Below are positions 18,408 through 27,574 of a stretch of 64,000 nt of DNA, in pieces. Each line of letters begins with the position of its first letter. Within the stretch, counting starts at the first letter, position 1. The translations under genes were made by a program, and so were the position numbers. The notes beneath the pieces were generated by a model. That model was given only the letters and a program-made list of their open reading frames with translations. It did no database searches and was not told where the DNA came from. This DNA is from a bacterium SCSIO 12643 (GTDB lineage: Bacteria > Bacteroidota > Bacteroidia > Flavobacteriales_G > Salibacteraceae): positions 1,612,001 to 1,676,000 of the forward strand of contig CP073750.1 of the NCBI GenBank assembly GCA_024398135.1. The letters run 5' to 3'.

Positions 18408-18474
18408 AGGTAAAATAACCTTTTATTAATGCTATTCTAATCATCATTAAAAACGCTATTCAACAATATAAGTT

Positions 18475-18482
18475 TACATTTG
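18475..18482 (+). promoter_or_regulatory. TAnnTTTG (-7) promoter box of rnr
   Basis: TACATTTG matches the -7 consensus exactly. Its terminal TTG (18480-18482) is in frame with rnr and would give a false 29-residue N-terminal extension. Confidence 0.62.
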
Positions 18483-18566
18483 CAGTACAAAATCAAGTCT
18501 GCGAGATTTCAATCTGAAGATGAACTACTCATCCATCGCAGTTATTTAACCACCCAAAACAATTTC

Positions 18567-20708
18567 ATGGGAAGAAAAAAGAAAGGAAAGATTCATTCCA
18601 AAAAAGGGAAGAATCTAAAGAAGATAAAGAATCAAATTTTAGATGTTTTTATTGAAAACCCCAATAAAATACTCAACCACAAACAAATTTCAGCGCGATT
18701 AGGTTTTACCAGTTCCAGCGATAGAAATATCGTGATTAAAGCTCTTGGTGGCCTAAAAGCTGCACGTAAATTACAGGAGACTTCTCCTGGAAAATTTGCT
18801 ATGATTTCGGTTCCTAAGTTTATAGAAGGAAATATTGAATTGAAACGAAATGGAGTTGCATATGTCATCTCAGACCAAATGGAAGATGATGTATTTATTG
18901 CACCAAAATTCGTTCATCACGCCCTTGATGGAGATCGTGTAAAAGTAGCGCTATTGTCTAAAAGGCGTGGAAAAAGTCATTCGGGACAGGTCGTTGAAAT
19001 AATAGAACGTGCACAAACCAACTTTGTCGGTGTAATCGAGATTTCGAAGAATTTCGCATTTTTAATTCCGGATAAAGTGAACATGCCAGTAGATATTTTC
19101 ATTCCATTGAGCAAACTCAAAGGAGCGAAAAACGGTGAAAAGGTTATTGCAGCCATCACCGAATGGCCTAAAGACGCCTCCAGCCCATTCGGAGAAATTA
19201 TTGATGTGCTGGGTAAAGTGGGTGAAGCAGATACAGAAGCTTATTCCATTTTAGCACAATATGACTTACCGCATAGATTCCCGGATCATGTGGAACAGGA
19301 AGCTTCTAAAATAGCATTGACTATCAATGATGCCGAGCTTAAAAAAAGAAAGGATTATCGTAAAGTAACCACCTTTACCATTGACCCGGTAGATGCAAAA
19401 GACTTTGATGATGCACTATCATTCAAAAAGCTCGACAATGGAAATTATGAAGTTGGGGTACATATTGCGGATGTCACACATTATGTAAAAGAAGGGGATA
19501 TCATTGATCAGGAAGCCATTCAACGCGCAACTTCCGTCTATCTGGTAGATCGTGTAGTTCCGATGTTACCTGAAGTGCTTTCGAATGGTGTCTGTTCCCT
19601 GAGACCTAATGAAGACAAACTCACTTTTGCAGCCATATTTGAGATTACTCCTGATGCCAAAATCATAAAAACCTGGTTAGGACGTACCATCATTCATTCT
19701 GACCGAAGATTTACTTATGAGGCAGTTCAGGAGATTTTAGAAAGTGGAGATGGTGAATTTGTAGAAGAATTAACAATCTTGAACGATTTAGCTAAAACCA
19801 CAAGAAAAGCGCGTTTAGATCATGGCTCTATAGCATTCGATAAAGTGGAAGTTCGATTTAGATTGGATGAGAACAAAAATCCGGCTGGTGTATTCTTTAA
19901 AGTTCAAAAAGATGCACACAAACTGATTGAAGAATTTATGTTGCTTGCGAATAAAGCGGTGGCAGAAAGAATTGCAATTCCTAAAAAAGGAGAATCGGCT
20001 AAAACATTTGTGTATAGAATTCATGATAAACCTAATCCAGAAAAGCTTGTCGCATTTTCAGAGTTCATTCGCACATTTGGTTATAAGTTCAATGCAAATA
20101 CCGAAAATATTGCACATTCTATGAATAAACTCTTAATGGAAATTCAAGGTGAGCGTGAAGAAAATATGATTGAGCAACTCGCTATTCGTACGATGGCCAA
20201 AGCCGTATATAGCACACAAAATATTGGGCACTATGGTTTAGGATTTAAAAACTATACACACTTTACTTCACCTATTCGTAGATATCCGGATATGATGGTT
20301 CACAGACTCCTTCAAAGGTATTTGGATCATAAACCATCCGCGGATGAAAACACATATGAAAATTGGTGTAAGCATAGTTCGAATCAGGAACGAAAAGCAG
20401 CTGAAGCAGAAAGGGAATCCATTAAATACTTCCAGGTATTGTTCATGGAAAATGAGGTTGGTAAATCCTTTAGAGGCGTGATCTCCGGAGTCACAGAATG
20501 GGGCATTTATGTAGAGATCATTGAAAACAAATGCGAGGGTATGGTTCGTTTAAGAGAAATCAGTGGAGACTATTTCACATTTGATGATACGCAACATAGA
20601 ATTGTAGGACATAATACAGGTAAAATCTACCAACTTGGTGATGAAGTAGACATCACCGTAAAAGAGGCCGATTTAGCTAATAGAAGACTGGACTTTGTCT
20701 TGAATTAA
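18567..20708 (+). CDS. rnr: Ribonuclease R
   Basis: A 713-residue 3'-5' exoribonuclease of the RNB (RNase II/R) family. Order: basic winged-helix-like N-terminus (GRKKKGKIHSKKGK onward), cold-shock domains, RNB catalytic core with FTIDPVDAKDFDDALSF (the metal-binding aspartates) and HYGLGFKNYTHFTSPIRRYPD, then a C-terminal S1 domain (FRGVISGVTEWGIYVEI). RNase R degrades structured RNA, including rRNA and defective mRNA. The ATG at 18567 is chosen over an upstream in-frame TTG because that TTG is part of a promoter box and the family begins with the lysine-rich tract. Confidence 0.95.
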   Translation: MGRKKKGKIHSKKGKNLKKIKNQILDVFIENPNKILNHKQISARLGFTSSSDRNIVIKALGGLKAARKLQETSPGKFAMISVPKFIEGNIELKRNGVAYVISDQMEDDVFIAPKFVHHALDGDRVKVALLSKRRGKSHSGQVVEIIERAQTNFVGVIEISKNFAFLIPDKVNMPVDIFIPLSKLKGAKNGEKVIAAITEWPKDASSPFGEIIDVLGKVGEADTEAYSILAQYDLPHRFPDHVEQEASKIALTINDAELKKRKDYRKVTTFTIDPVDAKDFDDALSFKKLDNGNYEVGVHIADVTHYVKEGDIIDQEAIQRATSVYLVDRVVPMLPEVLSNGVCSLRPNEDKLTFAAIFEITPDAKIIKTWLGRTIIHSDRRFTYEAVQEILESGDGEFVEELTILNDLAKTTRKARLDHGSIAFDKVEVRFRLDENKNPAGVFFKVQKDAHKLIEEFMLLANKAVAERIAIPKKGESAKTFVYRIHDKPNPEKLVAFSEFIRTFGYKFNANTENIAHSMNKLLMEIQGEREENMIEQLAIRTMAKAVYSTQNIGHYGLGFKNYTHFTSPIRRYPDMMVHRLLQRYLDHKPSADENTYENWCKHSSNQERKAAEAERESIKYFQVLFMENEVGKSFRGVISGVTEWGIYVEIIENKCEGMVRLREISGDYFTFDDTQHRIVGHNTGKIYQLGDEVDITVKEADLANRRLDFVLN

Positions 20709-20717
20709 ATATGTGAT

Positions 20718-20746
20718 GTAAGTCGGAAATAAAATTTTCGACTTAC
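20718..20746. terminator. Possible hairpin between rnr and the converging gene
   Basis: GTAAGTCG and CGACTTAC form an 8-bp stem with a 13-base loop. It overlaps the stop codon of the minus-strand gene and lacks a clear T-run, so termination is only possible. Confidence 0.4.
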
Positions 20747-21231
20747 TGATTCTTTAAATGTTGGAGTAATCGGGTAATCTCATTGAACCACTTATCATCG
20801 GTCATGTATGCCCCTTTTTGGATCCACTCAAACATCTCCTGTTCACGAATATTCTGGTACTTTTTAGATGCGGTAAATACCTCTACCTCATCTCGCGTTA
20901 AACCTTCCTGAACTGATTCCTGGAATTTATTTGTATTTAGATTGATCTCAGAATTCGGTTTCACGCGAATTCCCTGTACCCAGGCTTCGTCATCTCTAAA
21001 TTCTATGGTTTTAAATTCTTTAGCACTTACATGTTCCAGATATTTACACTTTGATAAAGCCTGGTCATAAACCAAATCACTATAAATATCAATGATTTCT
21101 TCGGCTTTATCCAGCTCATCCGCTTTCATCTTTTGCCACAAATCCGCATCAATTCCCTGAGAAGCTAAAAAACGAATAAAATCATCTTTCAAATTCTCTA
21201 ATTCCGTATTACTTAATCTTTGATATTTCAC
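20743..21231 (-). CDS. Conserved hypothetical protein (probably DUF6495-like)
   Basis: A 162-residue soluble, acidic protein beginning MKYQRLSNTELENLKDDFIR with FLASQGIDADLWQKM and the helix IIDIYSDLVYDQALSKCKYL. This N-terminal pattern is common in a Bacteroidota-specific family that I believe is DUF6495; the match is from memory. No catalytic motif is visible. It lies 3 bases after the peroxiredoxin gene and is likely cotranscribed. Confidence 0.65.
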   Translation of the reverse strand: MKYQRLSNTELENLKDDFIRFLASQGIDADLWQKMKADELDKAEEIIDIYSDLVYDQALSKCKYLEHVSAKEFKTIEFRDDEAWVQGIRVKPNSEINLNTNKFQESVQEGLTRDEVEVFTASKKYQNIREQEMFEWIQKGAYMTDDKWFNEITRLLQHLKNQ

Positions 21232-21234
21232 CTA

Positions 21235-21774
21235 TTACTGATTTAGTTTCTCTAATATTTTTCGAGCTTCATCTACATGTTGTTCCGCATTACTCATAGA
21301 GTTAAATGTATATTGAACAACTCCTTCCTGATCTATCACAAATGTTACTCTACCCGGGATCAATCCCATAAATTCACCACCAACTCCAAATAACTCCTGA
21401 ACTTTACTTTCTTCATCAGACAACAATGTAAATGGGAGATTATATTTTTCTTTAAATTCCTGATGTGACTCTGGCGAATCCCCACTAATTCCTATGACCA
21501 AAGCATTCAAATCTGTAAAAACCTCAAAGTCATCTCTAAATTTACAGGCTTCTTTAGTACAGCCAGGAGTGTCATCCTTTGGGTAGAAATAAACAACCAG
21601 ATTCTTTTCGCCAACCACATCTTCCATTCGGTACAATTCACCATTCTGATCCATCAACTCAAACAATGGCATTTTATCACCAGGCTTTAGCGTCTCTGGT
21701 TCACTCGAAGAGCTACAACCCACACCGACAAAAACTAAAACAAGCAATAAAACGATTGGCAAATACCCTCTCAT
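21235..21774 (-). CDS. bcp: Lipoprotein peroxiredoxin of the PrxQ/Bcp family
   Basis: About 179 residues from the ATG at 21774, giving a lipoprotein signal MRGYLPIVLLLVLVFVGVGC with its Cys at the lipobox; a frame to 21825 adds residues that would bury the signal. The thioredoxin-fold domain has VVYFYPKDDTPGCTKEACKF, with the peroxidatic Cys in TPGCTKE and a resolving Cys five residues later as in PrxQ/Bcp enzymes. It reduces hydroperoxides using thioredoxin-type donors. Membrane anchoring outside the cytoplasm is less usual for Bcp but occurs in Bacteroidota. Confidence 0.9.
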   Translation of the reverse strand: MRGYLPIVLLLVLVFVGVGCSSSSEPETLKPGDKMPLFELMDQNGELYRMEDVVGEKNLVVYFYPKDDTPGCTKEACKFRDDFEVFTDLNALVIGISGDSPESHQEFKEKYNLPFTLLSDEESKVQELFGVGGEFMGLIPGRVTFVIDQEGVVQYTFNSMSNAEQHVDEARKILEKLNQ

Positions 21775-21839
21775 ATACCGAAAAATTTCAGCAAAAGTAG
21801 CGCAAAACCTAAAGATAGCTGTCACACTTTTTTAAATGC

Positions 21840-22517
21840 TCAGCAGATGAGTTTATAGCCGCATCCCCGGATGTTGATGATTTGAATATCGGGATCCATT
21901 TTGAGTTTTTTGCGAAGTTTTGTAATAAACACATCCATACTTCGGGCATTAAAAAAATCATCTGTTCCCCAAAGTTTGAGCAACGTTTCACTCCGGTCTA
22001 ATACCTGATTTCGTTTTTCACTTAAATGAAACAACAACATGGTTTCTTTATGGGTTAATGTTTGCTTTTGGTCCTTAAAACTTAATACCTGTGTTGTTTT
22101 ATTAAATGAATACTTACCTATCTGAATCTGCTCTTCTTCTTTGTGAATTTGAACTCTGGACAATAGTGATTGCATTCGTACAATGAGTTCTTCCATACTA
22201 AAAGGCTTCTTGATGTAATCATTTCCCCCATGTGAAAAACCTTCCAGCACATCTTTCGTTTGGGATTTAGAAGTTAAAAAAATGATTGGAGTTCGATGAT
22301 CTGTTACTCTGATCTTCTTTGCCAAAGTATACCCATCCATGATAGGCATCATTACATCCAATACCAGAATATCCGGATCATTCTCCAAATAAACATCATA
22401 CGCTTCTCTTCCATTAGGAGCATACAATACCTTAAAATCTCTGGTTTCCAGATTTTCTTTAATCAAAAAACCTAAAGATTCCTCGTCCTCTACTAACAAT
22501 ACTGTTGGCTTACTCAT
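21840..22517 (-). CDS. OmpR/RprY-type response regulator
   Basis: A 225-residue receiver plus winged-helix regulator. The phosphorylation site is the Asp in DILVLDVMMPIMDGY, with conserved Thr/Ser in IIFLTSKSQ and Lys in YIKKPFSMEEL. The C-terminal DNA-binding domain ends INIRGCGYKLIC, the typical Trans_reg_C wing. Its start overlaps the stop of the upstream histidine kinase gene by 4 bases (ATGA), so the pair is translationally coupled. The arrangement and sequence resemble RprY of Bacteroides. It may control the divergent GLPGLI/outer-membrane pair at 24053-27569. Confidence 0.92.
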   Translation of the reverse strand: MSKPTVLLVEDEESLGFLIKENLETRDFKVLYAPNGREAYDVYLENDPDILVLDVMMPIMDGYTLAKKIRVTDHRTPIIFLTSKSQTKDVLEGFSHGGNDYIKKPFSMEELIVRMQSLLSRVQIHKEEEQIQIGKYSFNKTTQVLSFKDQKQTLTHKETMLLFHLSEKRNQVLDRSETLLKLWGTDDFFNARSMDVFITKLRKKLKMDPDIQIINIRGCGYKLIC

Positions 22518-23938
22518 GGCAATATAATGGTGAAAATTGTTTGCTCAGATGAAGAGTTCAATTGCAATTCACCCAGATGTTTTTCAATAATTTTTTTGCA
22601 GTAATACAAACCAATCCCAAATCCTTTAACATCATGGATATTTCCCTTCTGAACCCGGTAAAATTTATCAAATACTAACTTCTGATCTTCTGGTGATATG
22701 CCAGAACCATTATCCTTCACCTGAATAATCACTTTTTCGTTTTCGCAATTCACCTCTATCGCAATACGATCTCCTCCATATTTGATCGCATTATCAATGA
22801 GATTATTCATCACATTTTCAAAGTGAAACGGATCTACACGCACTTCATTTTTTGTGTCTTTTATATGAAATGTAATACTTTTCTCACTGGTGGTAAACTG
22901 ATGCTTAGAGACCAAAGGTTCGAGTAAATCTTTTAAAACAATCTTTTCTATTTTGATGGTTAATTGATCCGTATCCAGCGTAGCGGTTTCCAACAACTTC
23001 TCTACCATAGTATACAATTTACTCAACTGTAGTTTAGAAATCTCAATGTACCTTTTATTCTTAACGGGGTCATTTGTTTCATTAAACGATTCCATACCCT
23101 GAAGCGCTGTGGAAATAGTGGTAATAGGTGTTTTAAACTCATGAGTAATATTACTAATCAAATCATTTTTGATCTCTGCCAGATGCTTTTGTTGACTAAT
23201 AATTCGCAACAAAATAAATAATGACCCGATGATCGCAATAGATAAGAACAATGACAATAAAATGCCTAATCCACTTTTTTGAAGTAATATCTTACTGGAA
23301 TTCGTAAATCGAATTTCTATTTCTTCATCATTCGGCAATAATGGTGATGATGCTTTAACCGATAAATAATCTGCAGACATCTGATCTAGTCCATATGTAG
23401 ACAACACCCTACTATTTGAAGGAACGGTTGATTTCAATACAATCCCAAAAGGGAAATCCCAGTTTTGTGCAGTAAAATCTTCATGGATCAACTTATGTAA
23501 AACGCCCAGATCAATGGAATCTTCCTGGATTGAAATCATAATTTTTGATGCCAATTGACGAATATGTCTTTCTTGAAATGAATCAGATTTTAAGATTAAA
23601 ACCTCTTTCTTGTACATGGTATCATGATTCATCAACTGTAATTCTTCACTCAAAATCCGAGAAGTCACCGTGTCCAATTCCGAAGCCTCAACAATCTGTC
23701 TGATTTGTGTTCTCCCGGAATGAAAGGAAGTATCGGTGATGTCAAAATCAAAATTTCGGGGATTTACCTGTTGCGCATAGTAGCTTTCTATAGCTTTATC
23801 TAACCGATTATGTACCTGATCTAAAAGTTCAATTTTATTGGCATTATAATGCACAACATTCCAATATGCCTGAATACTAATCGTGATCAGAATGGTCACC
23901 GAAAGCAACCCTATTATAGTTCTATTGGACAGTTTCAC
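22514..23938 (-). CDS. RprX-like sensor histidine kinase
   Basis: A 474-residue membrane kinase. Two transmembrane helices (about residues 7-27 and 222-245) enclose a ~190-residue periplasmic sensor. The dimerisation/phosphoacceptor box is NITHEFKTPITTIS; ATP-binding boxes are NNLIDNAIKYGG (N), VKDNGSGIS (G1), and GFGIGLYYCKKIIEKHLG (G2). It forms a two-component system with the overlapping response regulator. The signal sensed is unknown. Its promoter region (23939-24052) is shared divergently with the GLPGLI gene. Confidence 0.93.
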   Translation of the reverse strand: MKLSNRTIIGLLSVTILITISIQAYWNVVHYNANKIELLDQVHNRLDKAIESYYAQQVNPRNFDFDITDTSFHSGRTQIRQIVEASELDTVTSRILSEELQLMNHDTMYKKEVLILKSDSFQERHIRQLASKIMISIQEDSIDLGVLHKLIHEDFTAQNWDFPFGIVLKSTVPSNSRVLSTYGLDQMSADYLSVKASSPLLPNDEEIEIRFTNSSKILLQKSGLGILLSLFLSIAIIGSLFILLRIISQQKHLAEIKNDLISNITHEFKTPITTISTALQGMESFNETNDPVKNKRYIEISKLQLSKLYTMVEKLLETATLDTDQLTIKIEKIVLKDLLEPLVSKHQFTTSEKSITFHIKDTKNEVRVDPFHFENVMNNLIDNAIKYGGDRIAIEVNCENEKVIIQVKDNGSGISPEDQKLVFDKFYRVQKGNIHDVKGFGIGLYYCKKIIEKHLGELQLNSSSEQTIFTIILP

Positions 23939-24052
23939 AATTCAAATGTGGTCTTTATTTCACAATGGAACAAGGCATTAACAGTCGTTAACACTACTTA
24001 ACCAAAAGCCGAAAACGACATCAACACTTTTGTAAAAACAAAATGGACGACT

Positions 24053-24883
24053 ATGAAATTACAAAAACTAAACATTGGAATTCTAACCACTTTTCTAGCC
24101 TTAAACTTTCTTTCATCGGCTCAGGAAATTAAAGGCAAGGCCTTTTACAAATCTCAACAGAACATGGACATCTCATTGGATAGTACAATGGCTCCGGAAG
24201 AAGTGGCAATGATTCAAAAGATGATGCAGGAACAAATGAGAAACGATTACGTACTCACCTTCGACCACACTCAGTCTTTTTTCAAACAGAAAGAAAAACT
24301 GGACAATTCCAATCCCAACGCTTCTATTCAAATTATGGTAGTAACACCAGGAGGAAACGAACTGTATAAAAACATCAAAGAAAACAACTTCACCAGCGAA
24401 CGCGAATTATTTGGCAAACTATTCCTGGTTCAGGATACCTTACCTCAAATTGACTGGAAACTTACGGGAGAGACCAAGCAAATTGGACAGTATACGTGTT
24501 ATAAAGCAACTTATACCAGAATGTCGAGAGGTGGGTTCAAGATGGATTCAGAAAATGGAGAGTCTTTGATTCAACCAAAAGAGATTGTAACCACAGCATG
24601 GTATACTCCACAAATTCCTATTTCTGACGGGCCGGAAATGTATTATGGATTACCTGGACTAATTTTAGAAGTAATAGATGGAGATCGGGTCTTAATCTGT
24701 ACCAAAATCATATTAAACCCTGAAGAAGAATTGAGTATCCCTCAACCTAAAAAAGGGAAAAAAGTTACCTCTGCGGAATACGAAAAACTGATGGAGGAGA
24801 AACTACTGGAAATGCGAGAAATGAATAGAGGCGGTCAGAAAAAAGGACAGGGAGAATATCGCGAAATCACCATAGAAAGATAG
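24053..24883 (+). CDS. GLPGLI family secreted protein
   Basis: A 276-residue protein with a signal peptide (about 1-23, ending SSAQE). It carries the family's naming motif, MYYGLPGLILEV, at about residue 203, and the upstream W-K-L-T-G-E-x-K-x-I-G-x-Y-x-C-Y-K-A pattern. GLPGLI proteins (Porph_ging) are restricted to Bacteroidota and commonly sit beside TonB-dependent-receptor-like outer membrane proteins and RprXY-type regulators, as here. A role in peptide or metal stress has been suggested for relatives but remains unproven. The downstream barrel gene follows after 13 bases. Confidence 0.9.
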   Translation: MKLQKLNIGILTTFLALNFLSSAQEIKGKAFYKSQQNMDISLDSTMAPEEVAMIQKMMQEQMRNDYVLTFDHTQSFFKQKEKLDNSNPNASIQIMVVTPGGNELYKNIKENNFTSERELFGKLFLVQDTLPQIDWKLTGETKQIGQYTCYKATYTRMSRGGFKMDSENGESLIQPKEIVTTAWYTPQIPISDGPEMYYGLPGLILEVIDGDRVLICTKIILNPEEELSIPQPKKGKKVTSAEYEKLMEEKLLEMREMNRGGQKKGQGEYREITIER

Positions 24884-24896
24884 TCGTTACAACACC

Positions 24897-27569
24897 ATGA
24901 AAAAAGCCGTTACCATATTCGCATTTTTACTATTCTGTACTTCCGGGTTTTCACAATCTGTAACTATTTTCGGTACAGTAACCGATACTCTGGGTAAAGC
25001 CATGGAGCAAGCGAGTGTAATGGCTTTTAATCAAACGGATAGTACTGTAGCTGCATTTGGGTTTACAAATCGAAATGGTAGGTTCGCACTAAAAGTCGAC
25101 AACACAAAATCCTATTTCATCAGATGTAGCTATCTGGGTTTTGAAACTTATGAAAGCGCAATACAGCTCCAAAACGATTCCACACTTCTCTCTATTACTC
25201 TTCACGAATCACCTCAAAGTTTAAAAGGGTTTGAGGTGGTGGAAGAATTTCCGGTAACCATTTCCGGAGATACAATTATTTACAATACCGATGCTTTTAC
25301 CAATGGTCAGGAACGTAAACTGGGAGATGTTCTAAACAAACTTCCCGGGTTTGAAGTGAACAAAAATGGTTCGGTGACGGTACAGGGCAAAAAAGTAGAC
25401 AAGATACTGGTAGATGGAAAAGAGTTCTTTGATGGGGATAGTAAAATGGCGGTTCAAAACATCCCGGCTGATGTGATTGACAAAATAGACCTGTTAACCA
25501 ACTACAGTGAAATAGAGCAAATGAAAGGTCTAGGTTCTGATGAAAACCTCGCGTTAAATATTGAACTTAAGGATGGAAAAAAGAATCTATGGTTTGGTGA
25601 TATAGAAGTGGGTGGTGGAGCGCCCAATAAATATCTGATACACCCCAATATCTTTCATTATACTCCCAAGTCTAATATCAACTTTATTGGTGACGTCAAC
25701 AATATTGGAGAACAACCTTTTACCATGGAAGACTATTTTAAATTCAGCGGAGGTTTCTCCGGACTCTCTGATAATGGCTCGTCCGTCCAACTAAACTCTG
25801 ACGCATTGGGGTTAGCTTCTTTGCAAAACAATATGGCTCAAAATTCTATTTCTAATCTGGGTGCTTTAAATCTAAATTATCACCCCAATAAAAAATGGAA
25901 GTTTTCGGTATTTGGCATCCTAAACGGATTAAATAACACTATACAAACCAACAATTTGCGCACCTATATCCGTTCTTCTTCAGAACAAAACGAAATAAAC
26001 GAATCCGTTATTAACCAAAAATTAAAATCAACCCTTTTACGAGGAAAAGTAGATTATAAACCGAATCCAACATTACAGATGCGGTACAATGTCTTTTTAA
26101 AAGATGGAAACATTACTGATAATGATGACCGTAGCTATACATTTGGAACAGTACCTAACACCATTAATGAGATCAATACCAGAAAGCCCTTTACAATCGA
26201 TCAGAAATTTGATCTCTACAAAAATTTTGGAACCAGGAATATTATCTCAGCCAAGACCAACTGGGTCTTTAAAAAACAAAAATCCGATTACTTTCTTCAA
26301 TCTGATTCCAAACCATTTGACGGAATTCTCCCTCTTACCCATCAAATGAACCACAACATCTTTCAAGAGAAAGAAATCATTACCAATGAACTCAAAGGAA
26401 ATCTGGATTATTACTACATCATCAACCCCAGAAATCATTTAAACATCAGCTTAAACATTCATAAACTGAATCAGAGTTTCACTTCAGATATTCAAGAATT
26501 AGATAATGGAGATTTCATCTCTATCAATGAAGCGTTTGAAAATAACGCTACTTACGAATTTAAAGATCAAACTATAGCGCTGCATTATCGATCCAAAATT
26601 GGCAAACTCTCGGTAAGGCCAGGAGTCAATCTGCATATTTACCAAACGAACATCAATCAACACAAAAACGAAGTAAATCAAAATCAAACCCTGTTCCTCC
26701 CGGACCTTTATATGAAATACGCATTTCGTAAGACAAAAAGCATCTCCTTTAACTATGGCATGAAAACCGAATTTAGTGATATTTCTAACCTATCAACTGG
26801 TATTATCATTAGAAATTACAATAGTCTATTTAGAGGAAATAGTTTATTACAAAATCTATGGTATCAAGACTTCAGTTTGAACTATTCTAATTTCAATATG
26901 TTCAATCATATCAATACCTATGTCATATTCAACTATCAAAAAAGATATCGTGATATTAATGAGTCGGTCGCGTATCAGGATATCAATAGAATTTCTATTC
27001 CAACTAACGGACTCTTAGCCAATGAACGATTGATACTCATAGGTTCGTTAGAAAAGAAATTCCCTAAATGGAACTATCGACTAAAAGCTGATCTTAACTA
27101 TTTTGAATTTCAAAATACCGTAGAACAAATAGAAAATCAAAACACCAACTTCATCCAATCTTATCAGGCATTGGTAAAATCAAATTTTATAAAATCTCCT
27201 AATTTTTCCATTGGGGCAAAAAGTATTTGGGCCAATTATTGGAGTTCAGAATCACACCAACTATTTATTACTACCGAACCTTTTATCAATATGGAAATCG
27301 TTTTACCAAAAGGCCTTATCCTACTGGCAGAATACACTTATACGGATTATCGGGGTTCAAACAATAAAACGAATAGTCAATATGACTTTTTAGATGCGAC
27401 TCTATATTACCGAAAACCCGGAAGTCCCTGGGAATTTAAATTGACCAGCAAAAACATACTGAATACCCAATATATCAGGAGGGATCAATTTAGCGATAAC
27501 ATCATCAGTACATACCAATATTACGTGCAACCCAGATACGTTCTTCTAAGTGCTAAATATGATTTATAA
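24897..27569 (+). CDS. TonB-receptor-like outer membrane beta-barrel protein
   Basis: An 890-residue outer membrane protein: signal peptide (~1-20), a carboxypeptidase-D-like regulatory Ig domain (about 21-105, VTIFGTVTDTLGKAMEQASV), a plug-like domain (about 115-225) with RKLGDVLNKLPGFEVN and KKVDKILVDGKEFFDGD, then a long beta-barrel rich in aromatic and asparagine strands. It lacks an obvious TonB box at the mature N-terminus and ends in YDL rather than Phe. It is cotranscribed with the GLPGLI gene; the pair probably forms an envelope unit controlled by the divergent two-component system. Substrate unknown. Confidence 0.88.
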   Translation: MKKAVTIFAFLLFCTSGFSQSVTIFGTVTDTLGKAMEQASVMAFNQTDSTVAAFGFTNRNGRFALKVDNTKSYFIRCSYLGFETYESAIQLQNDSTLLSITLHESPQSLKGFEVVEEFPVTISGDTIIYNTDAFTNGQERKLGDVLNKLPGFEVNKNGSVTVQGKKVDKILVDGKEFFDGDSKMAVQNIPADVIDKIDLLTNYSEIEQMKGLGSDENLALNIELKDGKKNLWFGDIEVGGGAPNKYLIHPNIFHYTPKSNINFIGDVNNIGEQPFTMEDYFKFSGGFSGLSDNGSSVQLNSDALGLASLQNNMAQNSISNLGALNLNYHPNKKWKFSVFGILNGLNNTIQTNNLRTYIRSSSEQNEINESVINQKLKSTLLRGKVDYKPNPTLQMRYNVFLKDGNITDNDDRSYTFGTVPNTINEINTRKPFTIDQKFDLYKNFGTRNIISAKTNWVFKKQKSDYFLQSDSKPFDGILPLTHQMNHNIFQEKEIITNELKGNLDYYYIINPRNHLNISLNIHKLNQSFTSDIQELDNGDFISINEAFENNATYEFKDQTIALHYRSKIGKLSVRPGVNLHIYQTNINQHKNEVNQNQTLFLPDLYMKYAFRKTKSISFNYGMKTEFSDISNLSTGIIIRNYNSLFRGNSLLQNLWYQDFSLNYSNFNMFNHINTYVIFNYQKRYRDINESVAYQDINRISIPTNGLLANERLILIGSLEKKFPKWNYRLKADLNYFEFQNTVEQIENQNTNFIQSYQALVKSNFIKSPNFSIGAKSIWANYWSSESHQLFITTEPFINMEIVLPKGLILLAEYTYTDYRGSNNKTNSQYDFLDATLYYRKPGSPWEFKLTSKNILNTQYIRRDQFSDNIISTYQYYVQPRYVLLSAKYDL

Positions 27570-27574
27570 CAGAC

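Noticed and set aside
18480-18566. TTG start adding 29 residues to RNase R
   Set aside because: The TTG belongs to the TACATTTG box at 18475-18482 and the extension is not typical of RNase R.
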